DNA from: Candidatus Rokuibacteriota bacterium
GTDB lineage: Bacteria > JAUVQV01
DNA: 5,017 nucleotides
Assembly: GCA_030597995.1 (NCBI GenBank)
Contig: JAUVQV010000107.1
Location: 1-5,017, forward strand
Reading direction: 5' to 3'
The position numbers and the translations under genes are program-made. Within the stretch, counting starts at the first letter, position 1, and each line of letters opens with the position of its first letter. Positions 1-4,646 of the stretch are shown here, piece after piece. The notes under the pieces were generated by a model. That model was not told where the DNA came from. It saw nothing but the letters and a program-made list of their open reading frames with translations, and searched no databases.

Positions 1-840
1 CGCCTCCAGGAGTCCTTGTCCGCATCAGAGCGGATTTTCTCTCTCCTCGACACCAGGGTTGAGACCCGGGAGAGACCCGGATCCCGATCACTCCCACCCA
101 TAAAGAGTGGTGTGGAATTTCGAGATGTTTCTTTCCGCTATGACCGTGAAATGACCCTGAGAGGCATCAATCTTTCCGTCGGGCTCGGAGAGAAGGCGGC
201 CCTGGTCGGTTCCAGCGGAGTCGGGAAGAGCACCCTCGTAAACCTCATTCCCCGCTTTTACGACCCTACCGGCGGGGCGGTCCTGATTGACGGGACCGAC
301 ATCCGGGAGGTGTCACTCTCCTCCCTGCGCAGCCAGATAGGTCTCGTCACTCAGGAGACCATCCTTTTCAACGACACCGTAAGGAATAACATCGCCTACG
401 GAAATCCCTCCAGTTCGGAGGAGGCGATTGAAGCGGCCGCGAGCGCCGCCTTTGCCCATGAGTTCATCAGCGCCATGCCACACGGATATCAGACCGTAAT
501 CGGGGAAAGAGGGGTGCGCCTCTCCGGTGGAGAGCGTCAAAGATTGTGCATCGCCCGGGCTATCCTGAAAAATGCCCCCATTCTGATCCTGGACGAGGCC
601 ACCTCCGCTCTCGACAGTGAGTCGGAGAGGATCATTCAGGAAGCCCTGAACAATTTAATGCGCGGAAAAACCACCTTCATCATTGCCCACCGTCTCGCAA
701 CCGTACTTCACGCGGATCGGATAATTCTCTTAGAGGGGGGGGGAATCATCCAGATAGGAAGCCACCAGGAACTGCTCGAAAAAAGTCCGCTTTATCGGCG
801 TCTGTATGAACTCCAGTTCAATGACCAGGGCGGTGATTAG
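1..840 (+). CDS. msbA: Lipid A export ABC transporter MsbA, C-terminal ATPase domain (5' end outside window)
   Basis: This is the nucleotide-binding half of an MsbA-type exporter, which uses ATP to flip lipid A-core from the inner to the outer leaflet of the inner membrane. The reading frame is open from base 1; the TTG at 16 is only an internal Leu codon, so the six-helix membrane domain must lie upstream. All ABC motifs are present: Walker A GSSGVGKST (nt 208-234), Q-loop VTQE (Gln codon 352-354), signature LSGGE (520-534), Walker B ILILDE (580-597) and the H-loop His in IIAHRLATV (688-690). The stretch after Walker A (NLIPRFYDPTGG, then TQETILFNDTVRNNIAYG) is very typical of MsbA, and the LPS genes downstream agree. 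Other ABCB-type exporters share the fold, so the MsbA call rests on these motifs plus context. A run of nine G lies near the 3' end, currently in frame. Confidence 0.93.
   Translation, partial: RLQESLSASERIFSLLDTRVETRERPGSRSLPPIKSGVEFRDVSFRYDREMTLRGINLSVGLGEKAALVGSSGVGKSTLVNLIPRFYDPTGGAVLIDGTDIREVSLSSLRSQIGLVTQETILFNDTVRNNIAYGNPSSSEEAIEAAASAAFAHEFISAMPHGYQTVIGERGVRLSGGERQRLCIARAILKNAPILILDEATSALDSESERIIQEALNNLMRGKTTFIIAHRLATVLHADRIILLEGGGIIQIGSHQELLEKSPLYRRLYELQFNDQGGD
735..743 (+). repeat. Nine-base poly-G tract inside msbA
   Basis: Nine consecutive G residues lie in the msbA coding region. They cover the end of a Glu codon and the Gly-Gly-Gly of the segment LLEGGGII, shortly after the H-loop. 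The frame is intact at this length, and the residue count matches what I expect of the family (the usual pattern here is VL-x-x-GRIV), so the run fills ordinary sequence rather than adding an insertion. Gain or loss of one G would shift the frame after the ATPase motifs and change the last 30 or so residues. Confidence 0.9.
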
Positions 841-873
841 GCAGATCTGCCTCAGGCGAGGGGCAGACCTGCC
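840..873 (+). other. Intergenic RNA stem-loop between msbA and the glycosyltransferase
   Basis: Bases 840-853 can pair with 860-873 around the six-base loop AGGCGA. Of the 14 paired positions, 12 are Watson-Crick, one (852-861) is a T-G wobble and one (845-868) is an A-C mismatch. The left arm contains the perfect palindrome GCAGATCTGC. The stem begins at the last base of the msbA stop codon and ends 15 nt before the next gene's GTG. No T-run follows, so it does not look like a standard intrinsic terminator. A role in mRNA 3'-end protection, processing or attenuation between two cotranscribed genes is inference. Confidence 0.6.
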
Positions 874-888
874 TTCCGGTAGAGTGCG

Positions 889-2043
889 GTGAAGATCCTC
901 ATCACCGCAAATGTAAGGTGGTGGAACGCCGAAGCCTCCTATGCCTGGGAAAAAGCCTTGGGATTGCTGACGCTGGGACACCAGGTGATTTTCCTAGTCA
1001 GCCCCGGAAGCCAGATTCTGGAGAAGGCTTCTGCGTGCCGTATCCCGACCTATGTCACTGCCGGTCTCAATTCTCTCAATCCACTGAAATGGCCCGGAAC
1101 GGTCCCGCGTTTGCGGGCGTACCTCAGGGCGGAAAAATTTGATGTCATCGATGCCCACCGCTCTGAGGGATTGGTTTTGTTGGCTTTGGCCGTGCGAGGA
1201 ACCGGAGCAGCCCTGATGAGGACCCGCGGCGACATGCGTGCGCCGAGGAGGGATCCCGTCAACCGCCTTATCCACCTCCGCTGGTGTGCGGGCCTGTCAG
1301 CCTCGGGGAATGTAGTGGCCGAGAGGATGGCAACGGCCCTGGGTTGCAGCCGTTCGCGCATCGAGGTCATTTACTACGGTGTCAACGCAAGGTACTTTTC
1401 GCCCGGCGACGGATACGCCTTGCGGGAAGAGTGGGGATTGAAGCCGGAGCACTTCTTGGTCGGTTTCATCGGACGGGTAAGTCGAGTAAAAGGCCTGGCA
1501 AATTTTCTTCAAGCGGCTTCCGTGACGGTGCAAAGTCACCCCCAGACCAGATTTCTCATCGCGGTCAAGGAAGACCATCCCGATCTCGGAACCTATCGCG
1601 AGATGATGGGAAAGATGGGTTTGTCCGGGATGGTGACATTTCTGGGTCATCGGGCGGATATCAACCGCGTCTATCAAGCCCTGGATGTAGTAGCCGTAGC
1701 GTCCCTCGCCTCGGAAGCCAATGGCCGGGTTACAGTGGAGGCCATGGCCTGTGGGCGCCCGGTCGTAGCCACTCTCACCGGAGTCCTTCCGGAGGTGGTA
1801 CAAAATGGGAAGACGGGCTTTCTGGTGGAGGCCGGGAAGGCGGCGCCTTTGGCGGAAGCGCTCAGGATGTTGGCGGACAGCCCGGACCTGGCCCGGGAGA
1901 TGGGGCGTTCGTCCCGCAAACTGGTAGAAGCGAAATACACCCGCCAAGTAATGGCCGAGAGAACGGAAAAATTCTATCTCCGCTCCCTCCAGAGTTTAAA
2001 AATTCGTTCCGGGGTAAAACACCAAGTGAGCCCGGGGCGGTGA
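889..2043 (+). CDS. GT4-family glycosyltransferase, probable LPS core sugar transferase
   Basis: A 384-residue GT-B fold glycosyltransferase of the GT4 type, which moves a sugar from a nucleotide-sugar donor to an acceptor with retention of configuration. The N-terminal acceptor domain starts directly with the first Rossmann strand (MKILITANVRWWN), supporting the GTG start; a weak purine-rich GGTAGAG lies four bases upstream of it. The donor domain begins near residue 190 with VGFIGRVSRVKG (191-202). It carries the E-x7-E donor-binding motif: Glu276 and Glu284 in SEANGRVTVEAMACGRPVVA, followed by GKTGFLVE (307-314). There is no signal peptide or clear membrane span, so it probably works at the cytoplasmic face of the inner membrane. 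It lies 48 bp after msbA and upstream of hldA and kdsB, which suggests transfer of a core heptose, hexose or similar sugar. Donor and acceptor cannot be read from the sequence. The last 20 or so residues are polar and probably disordered. Confidence 0.88.
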   Translation: MKILITANVRWWNAEASYAWEKALGLLTLGHQVIFLVSPGSQILEKASACRIPTYVTAGLNSLNPLKWPGTVPRLRAYLRAEKFDVIDAHRSEGLVLLALAVRGTGAALMRTRGDMRAPRRDPVNRLIHLRWCAGLSASGNVVAERMATALGCSRSRIEVIYYGVNARYFSPGDGYALREEWGLKPEHFLVGFIGRVSRVKGLANFLQAASVTVQSHPQTRFLIAVKEDHPDLGTYREMMGKMGLSGMVTFLGHRADINRVYQALDVVAVASLASEANGRVTVEAMACGRPVVATLTGVLPEVVQNGKTGFLVEAGKAAPLAEALRMLADSPDLAREMGRSSRKLVEAKYTRQVMAERTEKFYLRSLQSLKIRSGVKHQVSPGR

Positions 2044-2078
2044 TAATAACCTAGAGAAACTCCCGGGGGCGCATCGGG

Positions 2079-2108
2079 TTGATGGAATTTTTCAGGATGT
2101 GGTATGTT
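2079..2108 (+). promoter_or_regulatory. Possible sigma-70 promoter upstream of hldA
   Basis: TTGATG (2079-2084) resembles a -35 box (4 of 6 consensus bases). It is separated by 18 bp from TATGTT (2103-2108), a -10-like box (4 of 6), which is preceded by TGG, an extended -10 feature. This lies in the longest AT-rich patch of the gap between the glycosyltransferase and hldA. A start near 2115 would give a leader of about 40 nt before the ATG at 2158. The match is moderate and chance occurrence is possible, so hldA may also be read from upstream. Confidence 0.35.
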
Positions 2109-2157
2109 ATGACACAGAAGACTGTCGGGAGTGGAGGAATCCCGCGAAGCTAAGCTT

Positions 2158-3174
2158 ATGAAAAATCCTGAAACCGATTACCGGAGACTGCGGCAGCGCA
2201 TTGAGAAGTTTTCCCGCACCAGGATCCTGGTCCTGGGTGACATCATGGTGGATCGTTATTTCTGGGGAGCGGCGCAGAGAATATCACCCGAAGCCCCGGT
2301 TCCGGTGGTGGACATAGACCGGGAGGACCAGAGGTTTGGCGGGGCGGCCAACGTCGCCCACAACATTCGGTTGTTGGGAGGGAAGGTGTACCTCTGCGGC
2401 GCCGTCGGCCGTGACCCGGAGGGTGAGTGGCTTATTCAGAATCTGGACCATCTGAACATCGGCCGCGAAGGAGTCGTCCTCTCACCGGATGTAGTGACCA
2501 CGGTGAAAAGCCGGGTGGTGGCGCACAGTCAGCAGGTGGTGCGTTTTGACCGGGAGCGGAGAGGAGAGCTCCCTCGCCGGGTCATGACTGAAGTCGAGTC
2601 ATATCTTTCCGGGATATGGGCTGACATCGACGGCGTCGTAGTGTCAGATTACGGCAAGGGGCTGGTTCAGGAAAGTGTTATGGCGCGTATTCGCTCCCTT
2701 AACCGGGGAAAGGGGAGGAAAGTGGTAGCGGTTGATCCCAAGTCGGCTCACCTCGAGCTCTACCGGCGGACAACGATAATAACACCCACCCTCCAAGAGG
2801 CGTTGATTGCGGCCGGTGTAAGGAGTTCCCCTCCGGGCAGCGAAGTAAATATCAAAAATCTGGGAGCGAAGTTGCTGAGCCGGACGCGCGCCGGAGCCAT
2901 ACTCATCACACGCGGTGAAGAGGGGATGTCTTTGTTCGAGAGCGGCAGGGAGCCGATGCACATCACCGCCGATGCCCGTGAGGTGTACGATGTGACCGGC
3001 GCCGGCGACACCGTGATCGGAACTCTGGCACTTGCGCTGGCGAACGGTTCCAGTCTCCGGGAGTCAGCCCGCCTGGCGAACATGGCTGCTGGAGTGGTGG
3101 TGAGCGAGTTCGGCACCGTTCCCGTCACCAAGAAGCAGCTGCTGCGGGCTCTCCCGCGCCGTCCGGGCCTCTAG
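2158..3174 (+). CDS. hldA: D-glycero-beta-D-manno-heptose-7-phosphate kinase (HldA / RfaE domain I)
   Basis: A PfkB/ribokinase-family sugar kinase. It phosphorylates D-glycero-D-manno-heptose 7-phosphate at C1 to the 1,7-bisphosphate, a cytoplasmic step toward ADP-L-glycero-D-manno-heptose for the LPS inner core. From the ATG the protein has 338 residues. Seen motifs are GDIMVDRYFWG (27-37), the substrate region RISPEAPVPVV (41-51), GGAANVAHN (61-69), TTVKSRVVAHSQQVVRFDRE (114-133), SDYGKG (163-168), DPKSAHLELY (193-202) and the anion-hole/catalytic DVTGAGDT (278-285, catalytic Asp284). The nucleotidyltransferase domain of bifunctional HldE is absent, so a separate HldC is expected elsewhere. 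The usual ITPN motif reads ITPT here. Start choice is uncertain: an in-frame GTG at 2131 would add nine residues, but the ATG gives a more family-like N-terminus. GGAGG at 2133-2137 is about 20 nt from the ATG, too far for a standard ribosome-binding site. Confidence 0.92.
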   Translation: MKNPETDYRRLRQRIEKFSRTRILVLGDIMVDRYFWGAAQRISPEAPVPVVDIDREDQRFGGAANVAHNIRLLGGKVYLCGAVGRDPEGEWLIQNLDHLNIGREGVVLSPDVVTTVKSRVVAHSQQVVRFDRERRGELPRRVMTEVESYLSGIWADIDGVVVSDYGKGLVQESVMARIRSLNRGKGRKVVAVDPKSAHLELYRRTTIITPTLQEALIAAGVRSSPPGSEVNIKNLGAKLLSRTRAGAILITRGEEGMSLFESGREPMHITADAREVYDVTGAGDTVIGTLALALANGSSLRESARLANMAAGVVVSEFGTVPVTKKQLLRALPRRPGL

Positions 3175-3239
3175 TCCGCATTATTCACGAGCCTTCAGTA
3201 TTTTAGTGTCGACTGTGGGATCAGCTGGGCCTAACCGCT

Positions 3240-3243
3240 GGAG
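3240..3243 (+). promoter_or_regulatory. Ribosome-binding site of kdsB
   Basis: GGAG lies six bases before the ATG at 3250 and fixes the kdsB start, which also matches the expected N-terminus of the family. Together with the 75 bp gap after hldA, it suggests that kdsB is translated independently rather than by coupling. The upstream bases CAGC (3222-3225) can pair with GCTG (3237-3240), reaching the first base of this site, but the hairpin is weak. Confidence 0.7.
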
Positions 3244-3249
3244 TGAGAT

Positions 3250-4059
3250 ATGAAAGTAGTTGCAGTTATCCCGGCGCGCTTCGGGTCGAGACGCCTGCCG
3301 GGCAAACCGCTCCTTGATATCGGAGGGATGCCGCTGGTAGTTCGCGTGTGGCGCCGGTGCCTTGATATCCGCGGAGTCACGCGGGTCCTGGTAGCCACCG
3401 ACCATCAAGGGGTACTGGAAACGGTCAAAAAGGCCGGCGGAGAGGCGGTACTCACCTCCCCTTCACACCCTTCCGGAACCGACAGGGTAGCCGAGGCCGT
3501 CCGCGGTGAAGAATACGACCTCGTGGTCAACATTCAGGGGGATGAGCCTTTTCTCGAACCGGCTATGATCGAAGATCTCATTCGCACCTTTCGGGATCCC
3601 CCCCCCCCGGAGGCTGCCACACTGGCGTGCCGCATCAGTGAATCAGACCAGCTCTTCGATCCTGCGGTGGTCAAGGTCCTGATCGGATGTAGAGGAGAAG
3701 CCGTCTATTTCTCTCGCTTTCCTGTTCCCTTCCGTCAAGATATGTGGAAGCAGAAGGGGAGGGAATGGAGCGGAAGAAAAGGGGGGAGGGCAATGGCAGG
3801 GGAGCACTATCGGCACCTGGGTTTTTATGCCTTCACGCCGGATTTCCTGCAGCTGTTTACCACACTCTCGCCTACGCCGGGTGAAGGGGCCGAGCAGCTG
3901 GAACAGCTTCGAATTTTGGAGCACGGCCGCCGTATCCGGGTTGTGATTACCGAATACGAATCACACGGTGTTGACACCTCCGACGACCTGGAGCGAGCGC
4001 GGCGAAAAGCCAGTAGCGAGGATGGTATGCCTCAGAACCCTCCCGACCGCGTGAGATAG
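3250..4059 (+). CDS. kdsB: 3-deoxy-manno-octulosonate cytidylyltransferase (CMP-Kdo synthetase)
   Basis: This enzyme activates Kdo with CTP to give CMP-Kdo and pyrophosphate, the donor used by the Kdo transferase on lipid A precursors; it is cytoplasmic and Mg-dependent. The 269-residue protein shows the full family pattern: the N-terminal nucleotide loop IPARFGSRRLPGKPL (7-21), VATDHQGV (48-55), TSPSHPSGTDRVAE (69-82), the metal-binding VNIQGDEPF (93-101, Asp98), VYFSRFPVPF (152-161), RHLGFYAF (188-195), EQLEQLRILEHG (215-226) and HGVDTSDDLERAR (239-251, Asp242 as second metal ligand by family knowledge). It is about 20 residues longer than E. coli KdsB. The extra length lies in a basic loop (about 162-182) and a polar C-terminal tail (252-269). 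An 11-C run encodes Pro117-Pro120. The last 28 bp overlap the convergent DUF445 gene. Confidence 0.95.
   Translation: MKVVAVIPARFGSRRLPGKPLLDIGGMPLVVRVWRRCLDIRGVTRVLVATDHQGVLETVKKAGGEAVLTSPSHPSGTDRVAEAVRGEEYDLVVNIQGDEPFLEPAMIEDLIRTFRDPPPPEAATLACRISESDQLFDPAVVKVLIGCRGEAVYFSRFPVPFRQDMWKQKGREWSGRKGGRAMAGEHYRHLGFYAFTPDFLQLFTTLSPTPGEGAEQLEQLRILEHGRRIRVVITEYESHGVDTSDDLERARRKASSEDGMPQNPPDRVR
3598..3608 (+). repeat. Eleven-base poly-C tract inside kdsB
   Basis: Eleven consecutive C residues encode four prolines (117-120) in a poorly conserved loop of KdsB, between the metal-site segment QGDEPF and the strand ATLACRI. The preceding bases form GGGATCCC, a perfect palindrome whose last CCC opens the run. 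At this length the frame is open through all conserved downstream motifs. A change of one C would truncate or scramble the second half of the enzyme, including the EQLEQLR and GVDT segments. Confidence 0.93.
3743..3803 (+). repeat. Purine-rich, G-run low-complexity tract in kdsB
   Basis: About 60 bases of the plus strand are nearly all A and G, with five G-runs: 3756-3759, 3761-3763, 3781-3786, 3788-3790 and 3799-3802. The tract encodes a strongly basic, Gly/Arg/Lys-rich loop of KdsB (about residues 165-183) just before the conserved RHLGFYAF. By remembered comparison, this loop is several residues longer than in E. coli KdsB. Loops between the G-runs include gaps of 8 and 17 bases, so it is not a strict G-quadruplex motif. 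Confidence 0.6.
4032..4059. other. Tail-to-tail overlap of kdsB and the DUF445 gene
   Basis: The plus-strand kdsB stop codon (4057-4059) lies beyond the minus-strand DUF445 stop codon (4032-4034), so 28 bp encode the ends of both proteins. I see no hairpin with a T-run serving either strand near 4000-4090. Transcripts from the two operons are therefore likely to run into each other, giving antisense overlap. The kdsB side encodes only a non-conserved tail. Confidence 0.85.
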
Positions 4060-4646
4060 AAGATAGCGCTCTGTGACAATCCGACCAGGAAGCCGAGTAA
4101 CCCTCCCACCAGCTCGATGTGCCGTAATTCCCTGGCCACCAATTTAAAAACCATTTTTTCCAGTTCGTCGAAGTCCAGGCCCGTTACCTTCTGAACTACC
4201 ATGCCCCGCAGGTCCAGCTCTCTCCGGAAGCGGCTGACGATGCGACCGGTATTCTCGTGCAGCGCTCGCAGGATACGCTGAGTGATGCGCTGATTGAGGT
4301 GTTCGAGAACGAGGTCGATCCCGGGAATTTTATGCATGGTTCTTGGGACAAGGTCCCGGCGTATAATGTCTTTGAGAATTTCCTTAACTTCCTCTTCCCA
4401 GTGGATATCCCCAAGGAGGGCCGAGATCTCAACCTCTGAGAGAAGATCGCGTGAAACAGTCTCTCCGATTTTTTCGGCCAGCTCCTTCCGCCGCCGGGGG
4501 AGAAGTCCCTGTAGCGTGTAGCCAAGGAGGCGAACCGGTTTTTGGGGGCGAAAAAGCATCTTGATCGCCAGGAAGTTTGTGAACCAGCCAATAACAGCAC
4601 CTACGATCGGGAAGGTGAGTAGGTACAGGACCTCAGGAGGCGCCAT
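4032..4646 (-). CDS. DUF445 family membrane protein, function unknown
   Basis: A 204-residue protein of the DUF445 family (the family of Bacillus YheB), for which no biochemical role is known to me. The N-terminus is a membrane segment with the family hallmark: GAVIGWFTNFLAIKMLFRP (16-34). It is followed by LLPRRRKELAEKIGETVSRDLL (48-69 region), a charged helical middle, and a C-terminal ARELRHIELVGGLLGFLVGL segment (171-190) that probably forms a second membrane helix. It is shorter than the roughly 380-residue YheB but has both conserved ends, so it looks complete. The ATG at 4646 is chosen because the hallmark follows at once; a TTG at 4715 would add 23 unlikely residues deep inside tatC. 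The start overlaps the tatC end by 14 nt, suggesting translational coupling; GAAGG at 4662-4666 is 15 nt away. Its 3' end overlaps kdsB. Confidence 0.88.
   Translation of the reverse strand: MAPPEVLYLLTFPIVGAVIGWFTNFLAIKMLFRPQKPVRLLGYTLQGLLPRRRKELAEKIGETVSRDLLSEVEISALLGDIHWEEEVKEILKDIIRRDLVPRTMHKIPGIDLVLEHLNQRITQRILRALHENTGRIVSRFRRELDLRGMVVQKVTGLDFDELEKMVFKLVARELRHIELVGGLLGFLVGLSQSAIFYLTRSGGF

Noticed and set aside
1297..1947. 216-codon minus-strand open frame opposite the glycosyltransferase
   Set aside because: It has no recognisable domain and no ribosome-binding site, and is fully antisense to a well-supported gene.
1284..2054. Long plus-strand open frame inside the glycosyltransferase gene
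   Set aside because: It lies in another frame of a gene with clear GT4 motifs, its product is rich in Gly, Ser, Arg and Pro with no recognisable domain, and it is the expected by-product of GC-rich codon use.
2062..2095. Possible terminator after the glycosyltransferase (CCCG ... CGGG followed by a short T-run)
   Set aside because: The stem is only four base pairs and the T-run (2088-2092) is ten bases beyond it, so it does not meet the usual intrinsic terminator form.
2760..3131. Minus-strand open frame opposite hldA
   Set aside because: The composition is Ala/Ser/Thr/Arg-rich as expected from the complement of hldA codons, with no motif or start signal.
3175..3249. The gap between hldA and kdsB as a promoter or small RNA
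   Set aside because: TTCACG and TATTTT are present but spaced too closely for a sigma-70 promoter, and the CAGC/GCTG hairpin is weak; only the kdsB ribosome-binding site is supported.
3756..3802. Canonical G-quadruplex in kdsB
   Set aside because: The five G-runs are separated by gaps of 1, 17, 1 and 8 bases, which fails the strict four-run, short-loop pattern; kept only as a relaxed possibility in the findings.
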